Assembly: GCA_019915015.1 (NCBI GenBank)
Contig: JAHBBC010000011.1
Location: 1-64,000, forward strand
Direction: 5' to 3'
Source of the DNA: Auriscalpium vulgare
Lineage: Eukaryota > Basidiomycota > Agaricomycetes > Russulales > Auriscalpiaceae
Length of the DNA stretch: 64,000 bases
Below the pieces are notes generated by a model. It worked only from the letters and a program-made list of their open reading frames with translations. It was not told the DNA's origin and ran no database searches. This document shows positions 24,168 to 36,219 of this stretch, piece after piece; position 1 is the stretch's first letter, and every line of letters begins with the position of its first letter. A program made the position numbers and the translations under genes.

Positions 24168-25983
24168 ATGTCCTGGATGCAGCGGCCACCGAAGCACAGC
24201 TCATCGCGGTCGCAGAGCCTCCCACTGCCCTCCTCCACCAACCCCCCGCTCCGCTTCAAGGGCCTCCTCACGCGCCGGTTGCGCTCCGCGCTCACGCTCG
24301 GCGCCGTGACGCTCTTCTTCGTGTTCATTCTCACGCGCCTGCACACGGCATCTGTCGAATTCGTGGAGCCCGAGGAGCTGGAGGAGCCGAAGGAGCCGGA
24401 GGACCCGAGATATCTCGAGCCGACGTGGCCGCCGGGCACGCCTATGCCGCCGAATTTCTACGAGTGGCACGACCGAGAGAAGGCCCTCCCGCAGAACAAC
24501 CCCAATCTCCCGCCGCCGCAGGGCCGACGTGGGAAGTACATATGGTTCCGGAACAATGTCAAGAGTACGTCCTGTCTGATTCTTGTTGACCACCGCTTAC
24601 GGAACCTGCAGATCTCGGGTGGGGAATATTATGCAGGAGATTGTCTTCAACGCGCATTTAGCCTATGTAACAAAACGAATGTACGCTGCGTGCTGTATGC
24701 CTTGTGACGGAAAGCTGACACGCATACAGATATGTTTTCGATAATTATACGTGGGACCCATACAGCGACTGGATGTATGCCGACTACAACGGCAAGCCAA
24801 TCCCAGCCCGGATACCACTCACCGCAATCTTAGCAGGTGAGTTTCGTTTTCCTTCTCGGGTGTGCGTGTATTCTTGACGCCCGCGAGCTCAGGCCCCATC
24901 GCCGGCGAGCCGTTCCCACCACAGGCAGGCGTCCCGCCCGCTGTGATTCCTGAGTTCTTCAAAGAGATCTGCCCGGAGCCCCTAGTCATCGACAGAGAAG
25001 AAGTGAATCACAATCTGGGCGATGCATCCGCGACAGAGATAGTTCATGCGTGGGTCGACAAGCTGGCGACCATCGACGACTCTTGCGTCGAGATCGAGCG
25101 CATGTCGGCGCAGATTTTTGACTTCTGGTGCGCCGTCTCCCTCATATTTTGCTCCATACTCATAGCGCGGTCCACAGGCTCTTCGGCAGCGCAGACCGCC
25201 TCGTCGGCTTCTGGCCCACGCTCATCGAGTCGCCAATCATGAAGCACTTTAAGTGGTCCCCGCTCATCACATCTGCCGTGGAAGCGAACCGCGCCCTCAT
25301 CCACCCTGCCATCTCGCCCGGTGACGCACATCGCGCTCCGCTCCCTGGGTTACTCGCGCTGCACATCCGGCGCGGGGATTTTATCGACCACTGCATGCAC
25401 CTCGCGAATTGGTCCGCGCACTACATGGGCTTTAATGCGTTCCCGCAGCTGCCGGACCGCTTCGAGCCGCCTGCGGGCGGCGGCGGGGGATTTAACACCC
25501 CCGACGGCTACGCCACATATCGCCGCCATTGCCACCCGGAGATCTCGGAGATCGTCGAGCGCGTGCGCGAGGTCGTCGAGTCGCCCCTCGGGAAGGGTCT
25601 TGACCGCGTGTATGTGTTGACAAATGGGAAGAACGATTGGCTGGACGAGCTGAAGATCGAGCTGCGCCGCGTAGCGAAGTGGAAGAGCATATCGACGAGC
25701 AGGGACATGAGCCTGACGCCCGAGCAAAAGGCAGTTGGGCAGTCCATAGACATGTTGATTGCGCAGCGCTCAGATGTCTTCATCGGGAATGGCGTACGTG
25801 CTGTGCTTGCTTCCTTTGATCCCGCATACTACATGCTAACGGAATCTCTTTCCACCATGCCGTTTTTCTTTCCTGTCGCGGCAATTGTCCGCTGTACAGT
25901 TCTCGAGCTTGACATCAAATGTCGTGATGGTACGTCAGGCGCAAAACACCAGCCTTCCTTGGGACAAGATACGATTCTGGTAG
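24168..25983 (+). CDS. O-fucosyltransferase-like type II membrane protein
   Basis: Type II topology: a basic N-terminus, one TM segment (LTLGAVTLFFVFILTRL), a Glu/Pro-rich stem, then a lumenal catalytic-type domain. Blocks recovered across exons include GRRGKYIWFRNN, LGWGNIMQEIVFNAHLAYV, YVFDNYTWDPYSDWMYADYNG, WLFGSADRLVGFWPTLIESP, LLALHIRRGDFIDHC, YVLTNGKNDWLDELK and QSIDMLIAQRSDVFIGNGFSSLTSNVVM. HIRRGDF is the nucleotide-sugar motif of the protein O-fucosyltransferase/FUT8-type GT-B fold, and the final FIGNG-SSLTSNV block matches it too. Introns are GT-AG; the last one joins IGNG to FSSLTSN and the CDS ends KIRFW. Likely Golgi-resident; donor and acceptor unknown. Confidence 0.8.
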
Positions 25984-27013
25984 ACCCGGGGAAGCTGAGG
26001 TCGATCAAATCACCTTACCGAGCGCGATCCCTCCATTTTTTATGGAGCGCGCGCGCCCCAGGTGCACACACTCTCGCGGCGCCCCATGTATCGAAGTGTC
26101 GAGACAGGGGTGGGGGGCCGGCTTGCATCGCTGCGCTATGCTAGAAGAGGAGCATGCAGATCTTGTCACTGGATACTATCTCTACATCTACGTTTACGTA
26201 TCTCTGCACATGCTTTGTTGATTTTGCTGACTTTTGTACAGCCGATGACTAAACATATACCCATATTTCGAATCCTTTGACCCACCACTTCCAACAGTAT
26301 CGACATTCCCCGAACGCATCACGACATCTCCCGCGTATACGGCTGCGTCCAACAGTGCCGCTCCTGAAGTTGGTTACTCAATTGTCTGCCAGTGGCCGAA
26401 GGATCAGCCATGGCGTGAAGCGCCTGCCCGAAAACTGCGCTCTCTCGCGTCCTAGCCTCGTGCTACGCGATGTACGCTGCCGAGTGACATGACCTGTCGA
26501 TCTCAATCTCGATACCTTCACTCTGCGCCCGCTAACCAGGCTTGACCAGGCCGTCTGCCTTCTGGCGCCCTACTCACTTCTTTTGTCGCTCAGACCCGGC
26601 GCTCAGGGTGCCGTGAGCTGACTAGGCCCATTGCCCATTGGTGCGCCCTTAGTGGAAGACAATAAGGAAGGTTCAAGGTACTGATGGGTCTGTACTGCAG
26701 TGACTTCATCCGTAAGTCCACAGTCCTGTTGATTTCATGGGTGCTTGTTAAGCATCCGCAAGTCACAACCAGTGTTCGTTTACTCGAATTGGCGTTCTCA
26801 AGCCATACTCTTGTTTGCCCCTGGCGCCCGACTGTCCAACAACCTCCGCGCCGTTTCGGGCGCGTTCCGTCGGGAGCATACAAGTCGCAATGCATTCGAG
26901 AGTCTTCACAAAACCTTTTATCTAGCCGGTCCCTGTGAACTGCCCGTTACTTATCTTCTCTGTGTTTGAACACTACGACCCAGAACACTACGACCCATAC
27001 AACGCACCTTATC
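25984..27013. other. Intergenic, no gene seen
   Basis: Same-strand spacer between the fucosyltransferase-like and sphingolipid genes. Short frames near 26,590-26,940 on both strands carry no recognisable features. A short direct repeat (ACACTACGACCCA-, two units) lies at 26,969-26,998, just ahead of the next gene. Confidence 0.4.
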
Positions 27014-28210
27014 ATGTTTTGGAGCACGAAGAGCTGGGATGCTGCTGGAAAGGTAAGCCATGGCGGCTTTCCTGGTGTCTTCGGCTCTCACCGTCTCATA
27101 GCACTGCTACATCACCGGTGGGAGCTCCGGACTTGGACTCTCCCTCGCGAAAATGCTAGCTGCGCAGGGAGCGCATGTGTCTATCGTTGCGCGGGACGAG
27201 CAGCGCTTGGCAAGGGCATTAGTAGAGCTTGAGGTAGGCATTCATCCTTTCATCGCTGTTTGTACTTACTGGTACTGTGTAGACTGTCCGCCAGTCGAAG
27301 GCACAACTATTCCAGGTGTTTTCATACTCGCTGCTCACTGCAGAAGCATCCGAAGCCGCTCTCAAGGCGGCCATGGAGAAACACAGCGATGTGACGCCTG
27401 ACGCAGCTTTCCTCTGTGCCGGCAAATCTATTCCTCGTTTTTTCGTCGAGTACACGACGGCGGAGCTGACAGAGGGCATGGACTTCGGGTATTGGGTACA
27501 AGCTTGGTCCGCCTGGGTATGTGCCGCCCGTTCGCCCTGATCCTGTCTAACGTCCAGCTGGGCAGTTTCTCGCTAAGAAAATGGTCGCACAGAGGCGCAC
27601 GGGTAGCATTACTTTTGTGTCGTCAACTCTGGGTCTAATGACCGTACCTGGCTACTCCGGCTACTGCCCAGGCAAGCATGCGCTCCGCGGGCTGGCCGAC
27701 ACGCTGCGCTGCGAGTTTCTGCTCTACGGGATTGACATCCACATATTCTTCCCCCCGACGATGTTCACGCCGAGCTACGAGGAGGAAAATAAGATAAAAC
27801 CTGCGTTGACGAAGAAAATCGAGGAGGCGGACGGCGGGCTCACGGCCGAGCAGGCAGCGGTGGAGCTGCTGAGAGGCAAGTCGACATCCAAACTTTGGAT
27901 GCACAAATTCTGATTCATTGCGTGAAGGCTTCAAGATGGGACAAGCGCATATCACAGCAGATTTCCTGACGGACTCCTTCCGAGTATCGAGCCGGGGTTC
28001 AGCCCCGTCAAACGGGTGGATACTAGACGGGGTCATCGACCTTGCTGCTCGCGTAAGTAGCCCATGTCTGCCGTCCTACTATGCTCTTTCTGATATATTT
28101 TTTGACAGGTTTGGATCCCGCTGTGGTCCACGCTCACAGATCGCCGCGTCAGAGCGCATCGGGAGGAGCATCTTCAACATCTTCAGGAGATCGGGTTTTT
28201 CGCGTTTTGA
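27014..28210 (+). CDS. TSC10: 3-ketodihydrosphingosine reductase (Tsc10/KDSR)
   Basis: A short-chain dehydrogenase with the NADPH-binding TGGSSGLGLSLAKML loop, VSIVARDEQRLARA, LCAGKSIPRFFVE (NAG-equivalent), GYWVQAWSAW, SITFVSSTLGLMTVPGYSGY and the YCPGK catalytic Tyr/Lys. It reduces 3-ketosphinganine to dihydrosphingosine in sphingolipid synthesis at the ER. The KDSR-specific C-terminus is complete but only after splicing: a GC-AG intron at 27,876-27,927 joins ELLRG to FKMGQAHITADFL, and a GT-AG intron near 28,053-28,109 joins DLAARV to WIPLWS. The ending LQEIGFFAF is typical. ATG at 27014 gives the usual MFW-S start. Convergent with the HAM1-like gene 280 bp downstream. Confidence 0.85.
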
Positions 28211-28489
28211 TGGCTGTATGGCCGGTATCCTAGTACTACTACGCGGATGCAATGGATGATACAAACAATTACATAAGGGTCCGAATTTGCAAGTAGAAGT
28301 CCGTGGTTTGATACATGGCCTACGGCCCTACGTATACCCTCGCGGCTTTGAAGATCAAGGCAATTAATCGAATGCCGTCTGATATGGTCCGTAAATCATA
28401 TCAATAAGACAAACCGCAGTTCTGAGACAACGCATCAGAAAGGACGGACACTGCCGACAGGACCCAGGTACCGCCTGCACCAGGCGTGG

Positions 28490-31284
28490 TCAGAGGTCGA
28501 AGGCGTCGCTTCGCCAGCCCGGCCTCCTGTGCTCCAAGCGCTCGCGTGCTACTTTGTGTTTCTGCGCTTCCGCTGACTCCTCCCTTGCGGTCACAATGCG
28601 GTCGGTCGCATCCTGGGCAGTGTTTGCCGCCTGCCTCCCCATACCCCCGATACGTTCAGCGATATCCGTCACTGCGGCATGCAGTGCCGCAGATGGCCCA
28701 CCCTCTTCGTACGGCCCCGCGTCTTGTGAGATAACCTGCGGACCTATTCCGACCGCCAGGGTGCTTTCCACAGGGGTTTGTGGTGGGCCGTCTTCTCCTT
28801 CGGGCAAAACCCAGGTAGTCCGCGCTGCGCCGGTCAGCGACAACGCAGTGGTCGAGGCTGCCTGGGGCTCTGGCTCTCGATCGATGCAAGGCGCATCGGT
28901 CTGCAAGAGCGCGTACCAATAATGCCCCATTGAGACGCTCTCACCCTGACGCACGGCCTCTGCCTCCGCCACCAAACTAACACGAGCAAGGCTTTCCCCG
29001 AGGTTGTCCAGGAGAGCGCGGATTTGCGCCTGCAATATCCGCGTTATGATCGCGCGTACAATGGGTCCCGAGACGGGCTGTATCAGGAGGGCGTTCAATA
29101 TCCAGTGCTTGCTCTTTTCGAAGGTGAAGCGAAGGCCAGGGATATCAATGACGACATCGTCTACGCGGAAAAGGCTAGCATCGGCACCGAGATTTGGTGA
29201 AGAGGCGCCGTTCGGCAACACGATCGTGAGCGTTACGTCCGCCTGGAGGCCCTCCAATGGCTTGTCTCCGTGACCCGCAGAGACGCTTAGCAGGCCTTGA
29301 TCTTGATAGCCCGGCCACCCCTTGTAGTGGAGAAAGTAGCCGAAGCCCTCCGCGGCGAAGCGCATGCCATCCAGGTGTATGTGCACGCGATCGACCATCT
29401 GCACACGGGCCTCCCGGGCGGGCAGACGCTGGCCATCCGCCTCGGTATCGATGCGCAACTCGCTCCAGTTCTGCACGCATACATGATCTGGGAGGAGAGA
29501 GGCTGTCGCGGAGGTGGAGGTGAGTAGTAGCGAATCCAGGGCGACATCGACGGTGCTATCCTTGTACTCGACCCGCGGCAGCGGAACGTTCTTGATCGCA
29601 GCCAGGAGACGGGGGAGCCACCATACGATGATATCGCGCTGAATCTCGCCTCGCCAGCGCCGTGGTTCGCTAGCGGCGCTTGCTGCTACTGATCGACCAA
29701 AAGAGGCGGCGTTGGACAATAAGCCATCGACCGCGTTAAGAAGTCGTGTGGTGGAGCTGTCCGATGTAAGCTTCTGCGCAAACAGTTGGAGTTCATGTGC
29801 GAGGGCGCGACAGTCTTGGGCGAGCTGGGTATTTGAGTCTGCGCCGAATATGACTTCTCCGCGTGCAAGAAGGCGCTCCAAAGCGGCGGTACCGCTACGA
29901 GAAGTAGCATAGCTCGGCGCGTCCAGAGAACGGTCGATCCACGCTCCCAGATCTCGGGAAAAGGATTCAATGTCCGTCTCGGCGCCCGCGGGAATATTGA
30001 TTATGTCCACCGTCACCTGGTAGAGTAACCGTCTGACAGCATGCAGAGAATGTCCCGAGGCAAACCGTTCGAGGAGCGTCTGGCAGAGTGACAGGAATTG
30101 AGTGACGGCAGAATCCAAATGCAGCTCGGGGTGCACGGCGGGAGTGCTTGATCCATCGGAAGGCTTTGGTGAATTGACGACCGATGCGCTTATCCGGTCT
30201 GCATAATTCCTCGCGAGCAACAGAATGGTCCGCAAGGCTTTGCGCTCCGGCGGGTTTTCATGGGCCGAGACAAGCACCTATGTTCATACCTCATCGTTAT
30301 GACAAGGCACAGAAGGGAAAGGAGAATTGTCTAGCCTGTTGTATACGCGTTATCAGCGAGTCGCTTAGTTTGTTTGATGTTTCCAGTTGCAGAGCGTTCA
30401 GCCGATCGCCTTGCTCCGCCCCGATCCTTGCCATGTCATGTCCAGCTTCTCGAAGCTGTTCCTTCATCCCATCAACGGAGATAAACGTCCCCCTGGCAAG
30501 CGCTTCTACTTCGGTGGCGCCGGCAGTCACTTGAGAAGCCAACGTCTCAACCTCTACGGCAGTGGCAGCAGTGAGTTCCTGGGCGATGAGCAGAATATCT
30601 GAGATCAACACGCGGAATGCCGTCGACGCCAAAAAAAGCCATGACAATTGTTTGAGCGATGATATTAGCTCGGCAGCGTCGTTGACGAGTTCGCGCTGTG
30701 ACGGGAGAGCTGAGGTTGCGTTGCCTAGTCCTAGAGGACGCGACTCAGATGTCGAAGCATCGGCAAAAAATAATCGCATTCACCTGCCCGCCTGCCCGTT
30801 TCATCTTCCACATGAAGCTTTGTCTGTTCCGCTGCTGCTGCAAGACCAATCTTGGAGCCTTCACTGAGAAGCTGTTGTAGCGTATCGTCCCCTAATTATG
30901 GTGTCAAAATGCCAATACCTCGAGAAGATAGCGCGCACCATTCTTTTCAAGCCCCACGGCCACAAGGGCATCAAATATGTCGCGCATTTTCGAGACAAGC
31001 TGAACGCCAGATGTGCTGAATTCCTGGTCACCGGGTGTACCTGGACTGAGCAACTCCGATGAGAGCACACGGCGCAAGACTCTCGTCACTTGGTCTTGAG
31101 ACGGGTATTTGCCAGCCTTGAGCGCAGCGGCAACCTCCCCGAGCTTGACAATGGCAGATAGTGGGGGTTTTACATCCGTTCCTGTCTCCGTGGAACCGTA
31201 AGACCGCGAGCGCGCCGGTAACAGACGGCCTGTCTCGGGCGAATGTTTGCGCCGACCACAGCAGCTGGAGAAAAAGGATCCCAT
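28490..31284 (-). CDS. HAM1-like protein (DUF4449 type; likely TULIP/BPI-like lipid binder)
   Basis: About 800-900 residues. It starts MGSFFSSCCGRRKHSPETG, where Gly2 and Cys8/Cys9 could support N-myristoylation and palmitoylation. A helical N-terminal region (VAAALKAGKYPSQDQVTRVLR, ELVNDAAELISSLKQLSWLF) precedes a ~595-residue exon. That exon contains QNWSELRIDTEADGQRLPAR, VHIHLDGMRFAAEGFGYFLH, VVIDIPGLRFTFEKSKHW and QPVSGPIVRAIITRILQ, blocks characteristic of fungal HAM1-like N- and C-terminal domains, which resemble tubular lipid-binding folds. The C-terminal ~120 residues are low-complexity with an amphipathic helix. The family is named from hyphal anastomosis work. A lipid-transfer role at membranes is inference. 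Confidence 0.75.
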
Positions 31285-32273
31285 AGGTCAGACAAGATGA
31301 GCTGCTGGCAGTCACCTCATACGCTTAGCCAGTCGACGCGAAATCAAAGCAAAAGACAGCGTTTGTGACAAGTTCAGTGCGGCGGCGGCATGACATACAT
31401 GACGTAATAATGGAGTGCAGTGACGGCCCGGGTCGGCTCTACCTTGCCATTATCCTTCCAGCAAACACCTCCTCGTATCGTCAAATCTGGCCAGCAACAG
31501 ATGCCAACAACTGCACGACCTGTCGCAACTTGACTCGAAGCACAACAGTCTGAGGGACGAAGCTTCCCTGCATGGCCCGGCAGTGCGCCCTCTTCCATCT
31601 CTGCGCAAGCCATACTAGCACCAGTAGGCCAATTTCCAATGCTCGGAATTCCTCTGCTGTGTGGCCCGGCGCCAGGGAGCGTTGAGTCATTTTTACTTCA
31701 TTTCCTGTTCAGCGCCCAACTGGTCGACAGGCCACTCGGTTACTGGTCCCTTTCCTGCACCAAATCATCTCTTTTTGTGCGTCGTGATCAGTCACATATG
31801 CTGCGTCGCTTGATTGATGTCATTGTAGCGCTTAGCACTCGGCACATTTGCCCCTTGATTACGGCCATGTATCTTCAACATTTGGCCTCAGGCCGCAAGG
31901 ATGGCCCTTGCCGACTCGCCTACGATGGATGCACCAAATTGTTGTCTTTCCGTGAGACGCCGTTCGACATCGGTTGGCCGCGGTCCCTGCCCATTACGGT
32001 TGCACCCCCTCTAGCAAGTTCACCCCGATCGTTCCTCAGCGTCTCCAGTCACGGTCTCGCAGCACCCGCATTTTCTGATTTCCCGCTCTTGCGACGGAGC
32101 ACATGGCTTCCTGGTTTCATCTTACAATGTCTCCGTCTCTGCGTATGCGCGCTGACAGTAAATGTACAAGCTCCGCAGCTCTGCCCGCTATTTAATCACC
32201 AACAGATCGCTGAATAGCGTTATCCCTACGCGCCTTACAACGTCCTTTCTCTCCGTCCTTACTCTCAATCTAA
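31285..32273. other. Divergent intergenic region
   Basis: Promoter interval between the HAM1-like gene (minus) and the PLP enzyme (plus). Open frames at 31,639-32,217 lack motifs. Nothing else recognised. Confidence 0.4.
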
Positions 32274-33684
32274 ATGGAGCCCGCTCTCTCCGCCTCCTTG
32301 CGCCGCGCCATGGCCAAGCGCCTCACCCTCTACTCCATGGACGAGGTCTCTGGCTCGCGTACGGCCGACTTCTCCTCAAACGACTACCTCTCCCTCACCA
32401 AGGAGGCTCCACTCAAGTCACTCTTCCTCGAGAAGCTCGCGCTCGAGCCGAACGTGTTGGGCGCGACGGGCTCGCGCCTACTCGACGGCAACACGCCCGC
32501 GCACCTCGCCCTGGAGCTGCGCCTGCGCGCGTTCTACCGCGCGCCCGCCGCTCTCATCTTCAACACAGGGTTTGACGCAAATTTGGCAATTTTTGGATCG
32601 CTTCCCCAGAGTGGAGACGTGGTCGTGTTTGATGAGTTGGTCCATGCCTCAATTCGCGACGGCATCGCGTCAGCGTACACCAGGCCGAAAGCATATCCTT
32701 TCGAGCACAATTCTATAAAGGCGCTGGAGGCGACGCTGCGGCAGGTGCTAAAGGATCACCCGCATATCAAGGAGGGGAAGGGCACGGTCTTCGTCGCGCT
32801 CGAAAGCCTGTACAGCATGGACGGAGATTTTGCCCCGCTACAGGAGATCGTACGCGTCGTGAATGAGATTGTGCCACAGGCGGCGCGGCATATCGTTATC
32901 GACGAGGCACACACGACTGGGATCATTGGCGAGGGCGGAAGAGGGTTCGTCTGTGCGCTGGGACTGGAGAAGCAGATCCACACGCGGCTGCACACGTTTA
33001 GCAAGGCGCTAGCGTTCGGTGGCGGTGAGCATGCTTTCCCTTGGGATCTTTTATCTGCGCTAATAGTGTGCTATCATTATCCAGCCGTCGTGCTCACATC
33101 GGAGCTAAACCAGCACTATATGACGAACTTTGCCCGGCCGTTGCTATTCGCCACCGCATTACCCATTTCCAGCATCGTTGGCATCGACGTTGTACACAGC
33201 TGGATCGAGTGCGACCGCGGACGCGGTGTATGTCATCTCGCCTCCCTCCCTACCGCTACTCATACAGATCTCCGCACAGCTCGCCCAACGCACCCACGAC
33301 AACGCTGCGTACTTTCTCAACCGGCTCGTACTCGCGCTGCACGGCATACCCTCCAGTGTCCTCTGTGCGATGCTTCACGAGCACGTAGTGCGCGTGCCTG
33401 GCGGCGCGTTGCTCATCTCGCCCGTGTTCCCAATCAAGACACCACATGCGCTCGGGCTTGCAGAGCACCTCAAAGCACGCGGATACTACGCGCGCGCGAT
33501 GATCGCGCCGGTTGTCGCGCGGGGCGAAGAGCGCGTGCGCGTGTGCGTGCGCGCGGGGGTCACGAAGGGCGAGATGGACGAGTTTGTTGATGAACTGGCG
33601 CACTTTGCCCGCGCGCAGATGCGGCGGAGCGAGGGGGAAGGCACAGAGCAGGGGGAGGTGGAGCGGGTCCGGGCGCAATTATAG
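32274..33684 (+). CDS. AONS/BioF-like PLP-dependent acyltransferase (8-amino-7-oxononanoate synthase family)
   Basis: A fold-type I PLP enzyme of the alpha-oxoamine synthase family, which condenses an amino acid with an acyl-CoA. The first exon contains DFSSNDYLSLTKE, GATGSRLLDGNTPAHLALE, NTGFDANLAIFGSLP, FDELVHASIRDG, ALESLYSMDGDFAPL, HIVIDEAHTTGIIGEGGRG and FSKALAFGG, where the Lys is the Schiff-base residue. A GT-AG intron near 33,026-33,085 joins AFGG to AVVLTSELNQHYMTNFARPLLF. A second intron near 33,190-33,270 is needed to reach ISAQLAQRTHDNAAYFLN; its donor is unclear (GTACAC after GIDV fits the phase). The C-terminus (RGYYARAMIAPVVARGEERVRVCV) is family-like. Biotin precursor synthesis is the best guess, but substrate choice is not visible. 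Confidence 0.8.
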
Positions 33685-33974
33685 GGCTTGTTGAGGACTG
33701 CGCCGACGTCCACTGGTTGCAATCGCCGTTTTGTGCATGCGTCCTAGCTCGTGCTAGCTTGCATGTTTGTATCCCCACTTTTGTACTCCGTCATCGAACG
33801 AAATATAAAGCTATCGATCTTCAAACACGCAGAGCAGAACACGATGTGATCAAGACAGTATGTGGAGACAAAGTGAACATCCGCTTGGTTATCCTTAGGC
33901 TTGCGGAGGGGCTCGTCGGCGGACGTCGTTGTGCGTCTTAAGTATAAAATCCAGTCCGGGATGTTCCGGTCGAC
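33685..33974. other. Spacer, nothing recognised
   Basis: 3' flank of the PLP enzyme gene; no coding signal. Confidence 0.4.
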
Positions 33975-34532
33975 TCTGCAAGTGACACTGGCCCAAACTT
34001 CGATATCCCGACCTCCCAGTTCGTCGCAGAGGACTTCAAGTTCCTCATCTGCGGCGGCTCCATCCTCCTCCACAACCTGCCACTGTCACCAACCCCTTCG
34101 AGGTCTGCCTCCTCCTCCACGGAAAGCGCAAAGATTCGGAGTGGCTCCTCCCCAACTTGGGCCGCAAGGACCGCGGTGAAGCCCTTTCCACTGCCGCCGT
34201 GCGCGAGATGTGCGAGGAAACCAGCTCATGTGCAAGCTCGTGCCTGTGACCATTCCCACGCACACACGATGAAGGACACGGTCCACATCGTGCATGGCTG
34301 CAGCGAGCCATTTATGATGACCACGTCGCCGACAACAACGTCAAGCTCATATGGTGGTACGTCGCCGTGAAGACGGGCGAGAAGGTCGACGGTGGAGAAC
34401 TACACGTCCGAGTTCAAACGTTCATGCCTACGGTCGACGATGCGATCCTCCGCGGCGATTCAGAGCGATCGGGATGTCATTGGACGTGCGGCGCAACTGG
34501 TGCAGCAGGCGTATGGAGAAGGAATGTCGTGA
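33975..34532 (+). pseudogene. Decayed Nudix hydrolase
   Basis: Nudix protein blocks lie in order on the plus strand but in changing frames: NFDIPTSQFVAEDFKF, GGSILLHNLP, then (shifted) TVTNPFEVCLLLHGKRKDSEW, the Nudix box GRKDRGEALSTAAVREMCEET, then (shifted) KLVPVTIPTH, then (shifted) DNNVKLIWWYVAVKTGEK, then (shifted) IQSDRDVIGRAAQLVQQA ending in a stop. The box itself keeps G-x5-E-x7-RE-x2-EE. The shifts lack GT-AG boundaries at the right places, so at least four indels disrupt the gene. Homologues hydrolyse nucleoside-diphosphate-linked substrates. This copy should be non-functional unless the assembly contains errors. Confidence 0.65.
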
Positions 34533-35025
34533 TGTCGGCATACTTGGTGGCGTCCTCTCGTTCTCTTCTTTGCGCAAGTCGCTGATTTCGTGCAGATACT
34601 GTCCTGTGGACGGACAAGCATATCATACAACCCGTGTAATACTGTCGTTGATGACAATACGTGCGTGTAATCTAGCAATCACATCGTCTTCGCGCACCTT
34701 CAAGTTCAGTCAGCACCCTGCCACACGCGAGCGACGAATTGTCACCGGAGCTCGCCGCTGCTGCCACCAAGACCCAGAGCAGGGAAGAAATTGATGAGTG
34801 ATATTAACTCGACTGCGCCACGTTTTGCAACGGTGCGATCCATTGCGTCCGTTGTGGCGATCTCCCTCACGAGCAAACACACGTATGCAGGATATGCTTC
34901 TCATTGAGAACAAATAACGAGCCCTGCTCGCCCGGACAGCTGCAACTCAGTACCGATGAACAGAGGTATAGAGATGCTGCACACACGGCGACACACAACC
35001 CTTGAAGACCATTTCTGTCTGAACG
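34533..35025. other. Spacer, nothing recognised
   Basis: Lies between the Nudix pseudogene and a small secreted-protein gene. No coding signal. Confidence 0.35.
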
Positions 35026-35318
35026 TCAATTCTTTGCAAGTTGATATGCGCCGGAGCATACCAGCGAAGTCACCGTTTGACGCGAGCAACCGTTGGAGGG
35101 ACATGGAATCCGCTCAGTCAAAGCGGCGCTGGCAAGCACAGTCGGGGTAAGCTTAATTTGTTCCGCAGGTAGAGTCCGGCACTTACGCGGTCTCCATCGC
35201 GGTCACGGTCGCCGTCGCGATCCCCTCCGTTGTCATCGCCGCCATGGCGAGCGAGAGCAGGTCCCGCAAGCATCGCGAAGAGGAAGAGAGAGCCAAGCAC
35301 GAAAGAGTTGAAGCGCAT
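35026..35318 (-). CDS. Small secreted protein with Asp/Gly/Arg repeat
   Basis: ATG at 35318 opens a clean signal peptide (MRFNSFVLGSLFLFAMLAGPALA) followed by RHGGDDNGG and a short DGDRDRDGDR repeat. A GT-AG intron (gtaagt...attaag) of ~35 bp joins GDR to LTPTVLASAALTERI, and the frame continues through three Cys (IPCPSNGCS, LVCSGAY) to a stop at 35026, giving about 85 residues. Without splicing the frame stops at 35118. Small secreted proteins of this kind are common in basidiomycetes; no function is claimed. The 3' exon is the uncertain part. Confidence 0.5.
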
Positions 35319-36219
35319 GTTGGTCTGTGTTGTCTTTGTTCGAGGTCCTTGTAGGATGCGGTCCTCGTCCAGCAGCTCCGAGTATTTATGCGTTTTGGAG
35401 AGTGTGGGGGTATAATTTACAATGAAAATACAGAGCTTGGCGTGAGATCGCGGGGGTCAGCGGTTTCCAGAGGATGCTGACAGGCAACTTGGCGTGAGCG
35501 GGGCGGCTCCTGGATGCCAGTGCATGGTCTTGCGCGACAATCTTGGCGTGGAGTAGGTATCCTCGCAATGGCCACTCCTCCGCACCGGTTGGGGAGGTAG
35601 TGTGAAAACGCCGAGTGAGATTGCGCCATGCTTTGTGAGCATATGAGGTGAAGATATTTTTGACTAGAGTGCGACAGCGGCTTGGCAAAAAAGACTGGGA
35701 GTCTCGCCCTGTTGGAGGTAGTTTCTGAATTACGTGGAGAGTACTAAGCATACTTCAATGCTGGTTTCTGGTTCACATCGGTGGCTTTATAGAATGATTC
35801 CACACGGCGGAAGCAGACTTTCTGACACAAAAGACAAACCAACGATCGCGCCACAAATCGATGACGGTAATAGCAGGAAGGTCCGAAGGAATCTGAGGTC
35901 GGAGTTGCACCAGAACCTTGTTCCATGCCGTCGCAAACGAATAGAAGCCGGCGCATGTTTTCTGAGAGGCCAAGAAGAGACTTTCGTTGACACAGGCTGA
36001 GCATGAAGCGGAGGACAGCAAACAGGATCAGACGCCGATGACTCGATCGAGCGAGGTGTCGAAAGCCAGCGCATACTGCTCCAGAAATACAGACATTCAC
36101 TTGGCCGCGGCTTTGCAGATAAATCTCTACATTTATATGGCCATCCTGCCTGCAAGATCAATATCCTTTCGCGCATGCAAGCACAAACACACTCACAGGA
36201 CGGCGCTGAGCGTCTGACA
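35319..36219. other. Spacer; possible unresolved 3' end of the urea transporter gene
   Basis: The frame of the DUR3 terminal exon stays open to 35,787, but family similarity ends near 36,222, so a terminal intron or a 3' UTR probably lies here. No other gene is recognised. Confidence 0.4.
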
